From: Candidatus Rifleibacteriota bacterium
Lineage (GTDB): Bacteria; Muiribacteriota; Ozemobacteria; Ozemobacterales; Ozemobacteraceae
DNA length: 47,019 nt
Assembly: GCA_015232575.1 (NCBI GenBank)
Contig: JADFZL010000030.1
Coordinates: 1,331-48,349 of the forward strand
Direction of reading: 5' to 3'
In this document: positions 25,632 through 34,169 of the stretch, in pieces
Position numbering within the stretch: position 1 is the stretch's first letter
Layout: each line of letters starts with the position of its first letter
Notes under the pieces: generated by a model
The model's input: the letters and a program-made list of their open reading frames with translations, nothing else
Told to the model about the DNA's origin: nothing
Database searches by the model: none
Translations under genes and position numbers: made by a program

Positions 25632-25739
25632 TTCCTTTTTTTAGAGGACGGGAACGCCCCCTCTCGCCATTCGAAAACTTTGTGCTCTTCTGCTTTTGAA
25701 AAAGATCATTCAGAAAGCAAAGGGTTATTATTTTTACTC

Positions 25740-25767
25740 GTAGGGGCGCAATGAATTGCGCCCCTAC
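25740..25767. repeat. Perfect 13-bp palindrome (gtaggggcgcaat/attgcgcccctac)
   Basis: It is preceded by attatttttactc, as at 4247-4260, and shares taggggcgc with the palindrome at 4264-4283. It is a dispersed repeat, with no T-run after it. Confidence 0.7.
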
Positions 25768-25885
25768 ACAGATATTAATCAGGAGAAAAGCATAAAATTA
25801 TCGTAGAAAGTATTTTATGCTCTCAGTTCTTGAGATATTGACGCGCTTGAAAAGACTGCTTTGTATACTGGATAAAAATTTATCA

Positions 25886-26668
25886 ATGGCTGGAGGTCAT
25901 TTTGAAAAATATCTTTTTTTATTACTTTATATTTTTCTTCTGTCTGGAAATCTTTACTCTTGTGACATTTCGATTATTGCCGTAATTTCACAGGCGAATC
26001 CTTCAGACTTGTATTCAAAATCACTGTTTGAAATGGCAACAACTTTAAATAATACTTCCAGCTTAATAAAAATGAAAAAGAAACCTGAATCTCTTGCCGA
26101 GATAAATAAAGTAATGAAAGCATGAGTTGAATTTCATAATACATACTCAGTAAACCCGCCGGAAAAAATTGCCGACAAAAGCAAGTGGACAGAGGAATAT
26201 AACGTTGCAACAAACTTACTGGAGAAAGTGAAATCAGGTGTTGATTCTGAAAAATACGACGAAGCCCACGTTCAACTTGAAAAGATGGTTGCGCAGATGA
26301 ATCTACTTTCATGCCTTCCGGATAACGATTCTATCAGACTCAGAATCTGCGAAGCTGAGCTTGTCTTTCTGGATTTAAGGCCATCAAACGCACCAGCAGA
26401 CAAGGTTTTCGTAAAAAACACTTTTTTCAAATTTCAAGGCCTTATTGAAAAAATTGATCCTGAGAATGCCTCTTCCGGCAGTCTGTTGGAAACAATTAAA
26501 TTCAGAGCACTTGATCTTGCAGATGCTATAATACGAAATCCTGGCAATTCGAGGGGATTTGCTGTAGCAACAGCCGAATTTGAAAGACTTCGTGTGCTTT
26601 TCTGCAGCTGGAAAGAAGAATTACTTGAAAAAAAAGAATTAAGTTCTGGTACTGCAAATCTTAAATAA
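25886..26668 (+). pseudogene. Broken gene for an exported helical protein of unknown family
   Basis: The reading frame is open from 25817 to 26668 except for one TGA at 26123-26125, giving 79 residues (from ATG 25886) plus about 180 residues after the stop. The context KVMKA-stop-VEFHNTYS would fit a Trp codon (TGG to TGA). The signal-peptide region may hold a second lesion: a TTG at 25902 behind GGAGG starts another frame (MKNIFFYYFIFFF...) that looks like the native signal sequence and would need a shift within the T-rich run to join the downstream frame. The rest is charged and helical. The last codons (GCA AAT CTT AAA TAA) match the end of the MITE-like repeat. A sequencing error at the TGA cannot be excluded. 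Confidence 0.6.
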
Positions 26669-26672
26669 GGAG
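26653..26672. repeat. Solo MITE-type end supplying a stop codon
   Basis: tgcaaatcttaaataaggagca matches the terminus at 1228-1250 and 4468-4489. The TAA at 26666-26668 inside it ends the upstream reading frame, and AAGGAG inside it could serve the next gene as a ribosome binding site. Confidence 0.45.
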
Positions 26673-26727
26673 CAATAACTATCTGAAACCAATATTTGAG
26701 ATAAGAAAAATTCCTAATATATTTGGT

Positions 26728-28191
26728 ATGATTTTTTTTGTTACCCTGTTTTCTCTTTCAACAGGAGATGCCAGCGCTCAAAGCTATTGGACGCCAGTTA
26801 TAAGCACAGTAACATCTTCGTCTTTTAAAGCTGAATGGCGTATTTTCCCTGATTACAACCACACAACTCATTATCAGATTCGCCTCAATAAAGCTTTTTA
26901 CGGCTCTTCAACACTTGAAAACTCAATGTTTGTCAATGGATTGACACCCGGAACCAAATATTCAGCAGAAATAATAGTTTTTCATTACGGGAAAATAATT
27001 GAAATATCTTCTCCTTCATACATTCTTACTTGTCCGGAGAAACCTGCGAAACCACTGCTGGTAGAAGTTACCTCCTCGACAGCAAAAATATCCTGGAATA
27101 CTGTTCCAACTGCCACAGGTTATAAAGTGCTCGTTGCCAGTCAGACATACATTACTACTGAAGCTGACCAGACTGCAGCCGATCTAACCGGCTTCCAGCC
27201 TGGTTCACAAATCAGCGTTTCTGTCAGTGCAAAAAATGAATCAGGATATTCTCTTCCCTCAGACCCGCTGATCATACAATTTTTGCCTCCCCCGGCATCG
27301 CTGACAGTAAATGCTTCTGAAATCGGGCAAACTTATTTTACTTTAAGATGGAACCAGGTTACTGGTGCAGCGTCTTATTCAGCATTCCTTGATAATGTTC
27401 AAGTGGCGTCTCTTGCCTCAAGCGTAACATCGTTCAAATATGAAAACCTCACTCCAGGTTCATCATACACGGCAGGAATCGCTGTAATTGCATCAGGCGG
27501 CAGCTCTTCAACGATCTCTGAAACAAAAGTACTGCTTATTCCAGCAACCCCTCAAAAACCATGGGCAACTTCAATTGCCACATATTCATTTACATTGAAC
27601 TGGTTCCCGGTTTCGGGTGCTGACAACTACAAAATTTACCGCGATGGTGACTGGCTTATTGAAAATATAGCTGCACCAGCATCAAGTGCAATTTGCCGCA
27701 GAGGTTTCAATGCTGGAATTACAGCTTCTATGACAATTTCAGCATGCAATGCAAGCGGAGAATCGCCAAAATCAGAAGCATTAATAGTAAAAATGCCCGG
27801 CACCTACACGCCTCAGCTTAATTTCTCTTTTCTAAGCGATTCCAAAGCCAAAGTTGGAGATGCTGTATCCTTTTATCCTCAATTCAAAACAAACAGTATT
27901 TCCAGATATGCAATATTTATTTTTCCCGAATCTGCACAAATAGATATACGAACTTATCAAAAGTTTAAAAACATCGACATTATCTTTTGTCATTCATTTT
28001 ATACTTTGATAAAATCAGAAAAAAATGTTACATTATTGCCAGACAAAAACAATTATCTTCGAATACACTGTCTTGGAAATGAAGCCAGATCAGGAACTGT
28101 TTTTGTTGACACAAGGCATAAAATACGCGCAATTCAGCCATATTGCAATGCAACAGAACTGCATTTTATGATAATTAAATATTTCCGCTGA
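26728..28191 (+). CDS. Secreted fibronectin type III repeat protein
   Basis: This protein of at least 487 residues has a signal sequence (hydrophobic IFFVTLFSLSTGDASAQ) and about four FnIII-like domains: residues 20-100 (FKAEWRIF...LTPGTKYSAEI), 105-190 (AKISWNTVPTATGYKVLV...LTGFQPGSQISVSV), 195-275 (FTLRWNQVTGAASYSAFL...LTPGSSYTAGI) and 280-360 (FTLNWFPVSGADNYKIY). A C-terminal region of about 125 residues does not match FnIII. Likely a surface or periplasmic binding protein. The ATG at 26728 has no good ribosome binding site; an upstream in-frame CTG at 26683 would add KPIFEIRKIPNIFG and a fuller signal peptide, with AAGGAG 12 bases before it. True start uncertain. Confidence 0.75.
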   Translation: MIFFVTLFSLSTGDASAQSYWTPVISTVTSSSFKAEWRIFPDYNHTTHYQIRLNKAFYGSSTLENSMFVNGLTPGTKYSAEIIVFHYGKIIEISSPSYILTCPEKPAKPLLVEVTSSTAKISWNTVPTATGYKVLVASQTYITTEADQTAADLTGFQPGSQISVSVSAKNESGYSLPSDPLIIQFLPPPASLTVNASEIGQTYFTLRWNQVTGAASYSAFLDNVQVASLASSVTSFKYENLTPGSSYTAGIAVIASGGSSSTISETKVLLIPATPQKPWATSIATYSFTLNWFPVSGADNYKIYRDGDWLIENIAAPASSAICRRGFNAGITASMTISACNASGESPKSEALIVKMPGTYTPQLNFSFLSDSKAKVGDAVSFYPQFKTNSISRYAIFIFPESAQIDIRTYQKFKNIDIIFCHSFYTLIKSEKNVTLLPDKNNYLRIHCLGNEARSGTVFVDTRHKIRAIQPYCNATELHFMIIKYFR

Positions 28192-28251
28192 ACGCATGTT
28201 GTGTATGAAGCGCATTAATGCATTACCGTTTTTTCAGTAATACTAAGTACG

Positions 28252-28396
28252 GCAAATCTTAATATATGAGTCATTTAAGCTCCAGAATTTCTACTTTGTC
28301 GTTTCGACCAAAGGGAGAAATCTTGCATTTATCAGATATCTCACATTCGTTCGAGATGACAGAAAATACCAAGCACTTGCCCCGAATCATTAAGCA
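28252..28396. repeat. MITE-like palindromic element
   Basis: The left end gcaaatcttaatatatgag and the right end ccccgaatcattaagcag are inverted copies. Internal arms gtcgtttcgaccaaagggag and cattcgttcgagatgaca match the copy at 4468-4612 in the same orientation. The extended left flank (aagtacggcaaatctt) is also shared. Confidence 0.7.
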
Positions 28397-28459
28397 GTTA
28401 TATAATTTCGGCGAATTTGCTACAGTGATACAAAATTTTAATCATAAGTGAAATTTTAA

Positions 28460-29236
28460 ATGAAGAAATTTGTTTTTTTTGCAGTTGTTTTTTTTGCATT
28501 TTGCATCATTCCGCAGTTAATAAAACAACCCCTGGACGAAGGTGTCAGGTTCCTGGCAGGAGTTATTTCCGTTCTGTTGCTCTTCACTCCAAAGTTCTGG
28601 CCGCAAAAAGATGAAGATATACGCCGCTGGATTGCCCATGCAATGGCTGTTGCATTTGCAATAATTCTCATGATAGAAGGCTTTGGTATTGGCGAAAAAC
28701 TCGGCAAACCACTCATGCTTGAACCTTCAAATGAAAACGCAGATGCAATAGTCGTTCTGGCTGCAGGAACACAAAAAGATGGCTCTCCAGGTTATGCATC
28801 GTTTCAAAGAGTAATGCATGGCCTCAAACTATACAAAGAAGGACGGGCGCCGCTGCTTCTTTTCAGCACAGGAAAACCCCGAGGTCTTCAGGATGAAGCA
28901 AAATGGGTAAAATCTGTTATCAAAACTTTCTGCAGCCCGCAGGACAATATTCATCTTCAGTTTGAAATGCTTGATACCCGCGGAGAAGCCCTGGCTGCTG
29001 CCAATTATCTTCTCCCGAAAAATGCAAAAAAGATTCTGCTCGTTACAAATGGCTCTCATATTTTCAGAGGGAAAAAAATATTTGAAAAAGCCGGATTCAA
29101 TGTTCTTCCAGCACCGGTACAAGGAAAAGAAAATCTCCGTTATTCTGGCGAATCTTCCCTTCATGTTTTCAACGCAGTAGTACATGAGTGGCTTGGACTA
29201 ATACTTTATTATTTCCGCGGGGAAATAGTGAATTGA
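28460..29236 (+). CDS. DUF218 (YdcF/SanA/ElyC-type) membrane protein
   Basis: This 258-residue protein has two or three N-terminal membrane segments (residues 3-20, 30-48 and about 55-75). A cytoplasmic or periplasmic DUF218 domain follows (about 90-250). Visible family motifs are ADAIVVLAAGTQKDGSPGYA, RVMHGLKLYKEGRAPLLLFSTGK, DTRGEALAA and LLVTNGSHIFRGKKIFEKAGF. ElyC- and SanA-type relatives affect envelope or peptidoglycan precursor integrity, but their reaction is not settled. The ATG lacks a strong ribosome binding site. A histidine kinase gene follows 64 bases downstream. Confidence 0.82.
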   Translation: MKKFVFFAVVFFAFCIIPQLIKQPLDEGVRFLAGVISVLLLFTPKFWPQKDEDIRRWIAHAMAVAFAIILMIEGFGIGEKLGKPLMLEPSNENADAIVVLAAGTQKDGSPGYASFQRVMHGLKLYKEGRAPLLLFSTGKPRGLQDEAKWVKSVIKTFCSPQDNIHLQFEMLDTRGEALAAANYLLPKNAKKILLVTNGSHIFRGKKIFEKAGFNVLPAPVQGKENLRYSGESSLHVFNAVVHEWLGLILYYFRGEIVN

Positions 29237-29300
29237 CAGATAATTCCCTGAGTGCTAGAATCATTCTTGGAAATTTTTCCTTTCTGGAGCTTTCAAATAT

Positions 29301-30464
29301 ATGGAATTTAAAAATGCTGGTACAACTTTTTTTGCATCACCTGAGCGATCTTCACAAGACGAAATTGTATCCCAAAATGCTTTTCTATCCAGACGTGAAT
29401 CACTTTTCCAGATTCTTGACGCCATGCCTGAACTTGTGTTTATTGCAAACAACAATAGACAGATTGTTTTTGCAAATACTGCTCTGATTAATTTTGTAAA
29501 AGCAAAATCTGCAAATGCCATCATCGGAAAAAGACCCGGTGAGCTATTCCTCTGTCAGCAAGCTCTTTCAGCCCCTTCGGGCTGTGGAACGGGTGAGGGA
29601 TGCAGATATTGCGGTGCAAACCAGGTAATGTTGGGTGTTCTGGAAGGAAAACCCTTGAATAGTGAATGCCGAATTCTTTCCCAAACCGACCTTGGGATGG
29701 TTCCCTATGACCTCAGGATATGGGGAACTCCATTCGTTCACGAAGGCCAGAAGTTTATACTTTCAGTTGCCACTGATATTACAAATGAAAAAAGAAGACA
29801 AGTCCTTGAAAAGATTTTCTTCCACGATGTAATTAATACTGCAGGCGGAATTGCCGGTCTTCTTGATCAGGTATCGGAAAAAGAAGCAGAATTTGAAGAT
29901 GTAATTGAGCTGCTGTTAAAGTCTTCGAAGACACTTCTTGAAGAAATTAAAAATCAGAAGAACCTTGTTGCTGCAGAAAATAATGAATTGAAAGTCAATC
30001 TTTCCAAATTGAAATCAACTGAAATCCTTGAATGGGTAGCCTCTTTCTATCAAAATCATCCTGTCGCAAAAAACAAAACCATTCACCTTGCAAAAAATAC
30101 GGTAGAACTCTTTTTTACGAGTGATGAAATCCTTATAAAACGTATTCTTGGAAATCTTGCAAAAAATGCCCTCGAAGCAAGCAATAATGGTGAGTCAGTA
30201 ACATTGGGCTGCCACAGGAACAATAACGAAGTTACTTTCTGGTGCCATAATAAGGGTGTTATTCCCAGAAGTGCACAGCTTCAGATTTTTTTGCGATCTT
30301 TTTCAACCAAAGGCGAAGGCAGAGGAATTGGCACATACAGTGTAAAACTTCTCAGCGAAAAATATCTGCGGGGAAAAACTTCTTTTGTCTCATCAGAAGA
30401 AACTGATACAATTTTTTCTGTTATATTTCCTCTTGAACAGGAATCAGAAAATGATTCCAAATGA
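29301..30464 (+). CDS. PAS histidine kinase with a four-cysteine PAS motif
   Basis: This 387-residue protein has no membrane segment. A PAS domain at about 30-165 contains four clustered cysteines (CQQALSAPSGC, then GEGCRYCG). The order suggests a metal- or redox-binding site; I know similar Cys patterns from other PAS kinases but cannot name a ligand. The phospho-acceptor is probably the His in IFFHDVINTAGG (about residue 175). The ATPase domain (about 240-380) has an N box (LGNLAKNALEASNNG) and a G box (GEGRGIGTYSVKLL), but the usual D-x-G-x-G box is reduced to CHNKGVI. It therefore belongs to a divergent kinase group. No response regulator gene is adjacent. The FmdE-like gene follows 57 bases later. 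Confidence 0.82.
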   Translation: MEFKNAGTTFFASPERSSQDEIVSQNAFLSRRESLFQILDAMPELVFIANNNRQIVFANTALINFVKAKSANAIIGKRPGELFLCQQALSAPSGCGTGEGCRYCGANQVMLGVLEGKPLNSECRILSQTDLGMVPYDLRIWGTPFVHEGQKFILSVATDITNEKRRQVLEKIFFHDVINTAGGIAGLLDQVSEKEAEFEDVIELLLKSSKTLLEEIKNQKNLVAAENNELKVNLSKLKSTEILEWVASFYQNHPVAKNKTIHLAKNTVELFFTSDEILIKRILGNLAKNALEASNNGESVTLGCHRNNNEVTFWCHNKGVIPRSAQLQIFLRSFSTKGEGRGIGTYSVKLLSEKYLRGKTSFVSSEETDTIFSVIFPLEQESENDSK

Positions 30465-30521
30465 AGAAACCACATTGATTTCACTAAATCAGGGAAACTA
30501 ATTTCCAACAGGAGTAAAATT

Positions 30522-31127
30522 ATGTATTCAGAGATTGAGAAAAAAAAGTTTGCAGATGAATGTGCACGTTTTCATACCAAAGATGCTCCAGGACTAGTAA
30601 TTGGTGTTGAGATGATAGACTTTGCATTAGATATTTTCGGAAAACCTGAAGATAAAATTCTCGCGGTTGTTGAAACAGCAGTTTGTCTTCCCGATGTTAT
30701 TCAGACAATGCTCGGCTGCACGCTAGGAAACAGAAATATTAAAGTAATTCCCAGTCTCGGGAGATATGCAGTTACAATCTACGACAGGAAAAATGGAAGA
30801 GGCGTAAGAGTCGCAATTGATCTTTCTAAAATTGACAAAGATGAAACCCCGGAAATATTCAAATTTTTTCATCGTACAAGAGATCCGGAAGTTGAAACAA
30901 ATATGGAAAAAAGAAAAATTTCTGGCAGCATTATACTGAGCGAATTTTATAAAGTTGGCCGCAAGATTCTGAAAACCGAGAATGTTAATGTAAAAATTTT
31001 TGGAAAACCGGAAATTCCGCGCGCTGCAACGTGTCAAGTTTGTTTTGAATCATTCCTTCAGAAGAATGCTGACCAGGAAATCTGCCTCTACTGCTCAAAA
31101 GAAGAGCAATATTATACATTCGCGTGA
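30522..31127 (+). CDS. FmdE-like protein with C-terminal zinc-finger
   Basis: This 201-residue cytoplasmic protein resembles the FmdE family, named after a subunit associated with formylmethanofuran dehydrogenase but widespread in bacteria without that pathway. The core PGLVIGVEMIDFAL, VVETAVCLPDVIQTMLGCTLGNRNI and the final CQVCFESF...CLYCSKEE four-cysteine zinc site are seen. The usual FHGHxCPGL motif is here FHTKDAPGL, so one His and one Cys of the putative active or metal site are lost. Possible roles are metal-related chaperone or accessory protein; function unknown. AGGAG lies seven bases before the ATG. The upstream kinase is probably co-transcribed. Confidence 0.8.
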   Translation: MYSEIEKKKFADECARFHTKDAPGLVIGVEMIDFALDIFGKPEDKILAVVETAVCLPDVIQTMLGCTLGNRNIKVIPSLGRYAVTIYDRKNGRGVRVAIDLSKIDKDETPEIFKFFHRTRDPEVETNMEKRKISGSIILSEFYKVGRKILKTENVNVKIFGKPEIPRAATCQVCFESFLQKNADQEICLYCSKEEQYYTFA

Positions 31128-31151
31128 AATCATTTAAATAGGCAAAATTTA

Positions 31152-31320
31152 AAGATAATAGATAAAAGCTGTCCGCAGATTACGCAGATTAAGATTTAAA
31201 GATGAGATCTGAAAGATTACGGGGCTGAATGAATAGTAACCAAATGAAAATTCCCATAAAATTAAATTATCGTCATCTCGGCCGAAGGGATAGATCTCCG
31301 AAGGGCAAGATCAAGTAGAT
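31152..31320. repeat. Long dispersed repeat, copy 1
   Basis: agataaaagctgtccgcag, acgcagattaagatttaaag, agatctgaaagattacg and aaattaaattatcgtc are shared in the same order and orientation with 37768-37992, where an extra stretch of about 40 bases is present. The end merges into a decayed MITE-type arm (cggccgaagggatagatctcc). Confidence 0.7.
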
Positions 31321-31359
31321 AGACTAAGAATAAACGTTTTGCAAGAAAGGATTTTTTTA

Positions 31360-32649
31360 ATGTCTGACAATTTAAACTTCAACAAAGGCATGAAGCTTTA
31401 CAATCTGTTTCCGCGCATTATTGGAAACATGCTGAAATGGCGGGAACACTATCCAAGAATCAAAAATATGGGTTTCAATGCCGTTTATGTTAATCCATTT
31501 CACTATCCGGGTTTCAGCGGAAGCCTTTATTCACCCAAGGAATATTATAAGTATAATCCGGTTTTTATAGATGATTCTTCGCACTTGAGCCCGGGTGAGC
31601 AGCTGAAAGAGTCTATTGATGCCTGTCACCGCGAAGGACTGCTTTTTATCATGGATCTCGTAATTAACCACACTGCAATAGATTGTACACTTGTTAATGA
31701 GCATCCAGCCTGGTATCACTGGAAAAATGGAAAAGTTCAGAACCCCGGCGCCTGGGACAACGGCAGATGGGTTGAATGGGGCGATCTGGCAGAAATAAAC
31801 AATCTTAATTCTTCTGACCGCGATAACCTGTGGAATTTCTGGTGGACAATGATGTCACACTACATCGAAATGGGAGTCGACGGTTTCAGGTGTGACGCTG
31901 CCTATCAGGTTCCATCAGAATTATGGCGGTTTTTAATCGGTCACAGCAGAAATAAAAAACCCGGCTGCCTTTTCCTTGCTGAATCGCTTGGTTGCAGTTT
32001 TGATCAGGTTCAGATGCTTGCAGGTGTGGGTTTTGATTATCTTTTCAATTCATCAAAATACTGGGATTACAATCAACCATGGGGAATGGAACAATATTCG
32101 AAGATTTCTCCGGTTGTAAAAACAATTTCCTTTGTTGAATCACACGACACCCAGCGCCTCATGGAAGAACTGAAATATGATCTGGCAGCAATTAAACGCC
32201 AATTCCTTTTCTCAGCATTATTCTCAGCCGGACTGATGATTCCAGTTGGATTTGAATATGGCTTCAAAAGACAACTGAATGTTGTTGATACTTATCCGTC
32301 ATGGTGGGAAACTCCGACAACAGATTTAACCGAATATATTAAATCAGTAATTCATCTGAAAAATTCTTATTATGTACTAAATGTCGAAACAGGATTAACA
32401 ATAGTTGACCAGGAAAACTGGTTTAACATTTTCTGTTTCAAAAAAACAGCGCCAAGCAGAAAAACCATACTTGTACTGCTCAACAAAGATCGTTTTCAAC
32501 ACCAGCGCGTGTATTTCAACGATCTCACGTCAATCCTCGGCGAAGGCAGAGTAATTGATGTTTCTCCCGAATATCGCGATGAACACATTGCACGAGCATT
32601 CGATTACCGCTTGAGACCTTCACAGGTTAAAGTTTTGACCACTGCCTGA
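31360..32649 (+). CDS. GH13 (alpha-amylase family) glucan-active enzyme
   Basis: This 429-residue enzyme is predicted to act on alpha-glucans in the cytoplasm; no signal peptide is seen. The four GH13 signatures are complete: DLVINH (99-104), GFRCDAAY with nucleophile D179, FLAES with acid/base E208, and FVESHDTQR with D263. The catalytic barrel is followed by a short beta domain (IFCFKKTAPSRKTILVLLNKD). The region FDYLFNSSKYWDYNQPWGMEQY resembles that of GlgE-type maltosyltransferases, but at 429 residues the protein is much shorter than GlgE. Specificity remains open. ATG at 31360 is chosen from AAAGGA nine bases upstream. Twenty bases separate it from the nucleotidase gene, giving a likely operon with phaR. 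Confidence 0.87.
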   Translation: MSDNLNFNKGMKLYNLFPRIIGNMLKWREHYPRIKNMGFNAVYVNPFHYPGFSGSLYSPKEYYKYNPVFIDDSSHLSPGEQLKESIDACHREGLLFIMDLVINHTAIDCTLVNEHPAWYHWKNGKVQNPGAWDNGRWVEWGDLAEINNLNSSDRDNLWNFWWTMMSHYIEMGVDGFRCDAAYQVPSELWRFLIGHSRNKKPGCLFLAESLGCSFDQVQMLAGVGFDYLFNSSKYWDYNQPWGMEQYSKISPVVKTISFVESHDTQRLMEELKYDLAAIKRQFLFSALFSAGLMIPVGFEYGFKRQLNVVDTYPSWWETPTTDLTEYIKSVIHLKNSYYVLNVETGLTIVDQENWFNIFCFKKTAPSRKTILVLLNKDRFQHQRVYFNDLTSILGEGRVIDVSPEYRDEHIARAFDYRLRPSQVKVLTTA

Positions 32650-32669
32650 CCAGCTAACTGGAGACAATA

Positions 32670-34139
32670 ATGACTAGCACTTCTACAATACCATCGGGCA
32701 AAAGAATTTTTGTAAACCGAACACTCAATATGAACCATATCAAACTAATCGGGTTTGATATGGATTACACCGTCGTTACGTATAATGTTCCTGAATTTGA
32801 AAATCTTGCATACAAACTCATGCAGGAAAAGCTTGTAAGCGAAAGAGGCTTCCCGGAAGAAATTCTGCAATTCAAATTCGACCCGGAATTTATCATTCGA
32901 GGGCTCGTAATTGACACTGAACACGGAAACATACTCAAGGTAAACTGTTTTGGGTATGTTAAAAAAGTGGCTCATGGAACCAGATTTCTTTCTGTAGATG
33001 AAGGAAAAAAACTGTATCCGGTTTCCTCAATTGACTTGAATGATCCAAGATATTACATTGTACATACGCTTTTTTCTCTCGCCGAAGGTTATCTTTTTGC
33101 TCAAATGGTTGATTTCTTCAATAAGGAAAATATTCCGGTAAATTTCAGAAAAGTGTTCAACGACGTTCGTGAAACCCTTGACCAGGTCCATCAGGAAGGG
33201 AAATTGAAAGGCGCCGTCACCGAACATCCGGAAAAGTATCTTCAAAAGACCCCGGAAACAGTTGAAGCCTTGAAGCGGTTAAAAAAATCAGGAAAGAAGT
33301 TAGCTTTGATAACCAACTCTGATTACGATTACAGCAAGAAAGTTATGGATTACTGCTTCACCCCTTTTCTGAATTCACCCTGGCAGGATTTATTTGATCT
33401 GATTGTTGTGGTAAGCAACAAGCCACTATTTTTTCAGGCTCGGAATAAATTTCTGAAAGTTGACCGGGAAACTGGTGCTCTCTCAAACCATTACGAACCG
33501 GTACGCTATGGAAACATTTATCAGGGCGGAAATGCAAAATATCTTCAAAAGAATCTCTCGCTGAATCCATCAGAAATACTTTATCTCGGTGACCACCTTT
33601 ATGGTGATGTCGTAACACTCAAAGAAAGCCTTGGCTGGCGCACAGGTCTTGTAATTCAGGAACTGGAAACAGAAGTACCAGGGCTCGAAAAGAATTCTGA
33701 ATTAATGAAAAATATTTCCCTGAAAATGGCTGAAAAAGAACAAATCGAAGACGAATTATGCCTCCAAAAAGAAAAATATCTTGAAACGCTCAGTTCTGCA
33801 TCTGAAGGCGAAACAGAGAATTATCATAAAATTCGTGACGAGCTGAGAAGCAGAATCGAGAAAATTGATCTTTCACTTCAGGATTATATTATGCAAATGC
33901 AAAAAAAGTTTAATCCCAGGTGGGGAGAAGTTATGAGAGCTGGAAACGAAGAATCACGGCTTGCAACCCTGGTTGAAATGTATGCATGCGTTTACATGTC
34001 TTCCGTTGGAAATCTCCAGTATTACTCCCCATTAAAATACTTCAGGCCACCAAGAAGACTTCTTGCGCATGATCCGAACCCAGATGATTACGTTGGTCAC
34101 GGCACTCCCGAAGACATTTTCGAAATTCAACGCAGTTAA
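32670..34139 (+). CDS. HAD-family purine 5'-nucleotidase (NT5C2-like)
   Basis: This 489-residue cytoplasmic enzyme is of the HAD-IG cytosolic 5'-nucleotidase type, which dephosphorylates IMP/GMP. The catalytic DxDxT is GFDMDYTVV (D30, D32). Motif II is LITNSDYDY, and motif IV is LYLGDHLYGDVVTLKESLGWRT. A helical cap lies between, and a coiled-coil-like insertion at about 340-410 (EKEQIEDELCLQKEKYLETL) precedes the C-terminal region (MYACVYMSSVGNLQYYSPLKYFRPPRRLLAHD). GGAGA precedes the ATG. It is sandwiched between the GH13 gene and phaR with short gaps (20 and 30 bases), so it is probably co-transcribed; a metabolic link to carbon storage is not obvious. Confidence 0.9.
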   Translation: MTSTSTIPSGKRIFVNRTLNMNHIKLIGFDMDYTVVTYNVPEFENLAYKLMQEKLVSERGFPEEILQFKFDPEFIIRGLVIDTEHGNILKVNCFGYVKKVAHGTRFLSVDEGKKLYPVSSIDLNDPRYYIVHTLFSLAEGYLFAQMVDFFNKENIPVNFRKVFNDVRETLDQVHQEGKLKGAVTEHPEKYLQKTPETVEALKRLKKSGKKLALITNSDYDYSKKVMDYCFTPFLNSPWQDLFDLIVVVSNKPLFFQARNKFLKVDRETGALSNHYEPVRYGNIYQGGNAKYLQKNLSLNPSEILYLGDHLYGDVVTLKESLGWRTGLVIQELETEVPGLEKNSELMKNISLKMAEKEQIEDELCLQKEKYLETLSSASEGETENYHKIRDELRSRIEKIDLSLQDYIMQMQKKFNPRWGEVMRAGNEESRLATLVEMYACVYMSSVGNLQYYSPLKYFRPPRRLLAHDPNPDDYVGHGTPEDIFEIQRS

Positions 34140-34169
34140 TAATTTTCTTTTTGAAAGGCTCACAAAAAC

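Larger units (their letters stand above)
25482..25885. other. Intergenic region with terminator and palindrome
   Basis: About 400 bases with a terminator at 25601-25631 and a GC palindrome at 25740-25767. No gene is supported, although the broken gene's reading frame is open from 25817. Confidence 0.5.

Noticed and set aside
26123..26125. Selenocysteine at the in-frame TGA
   Set aside because: There is no redox-type motif around it and no convincing hairpin just after it; a mutated Trp codon explains the context better.
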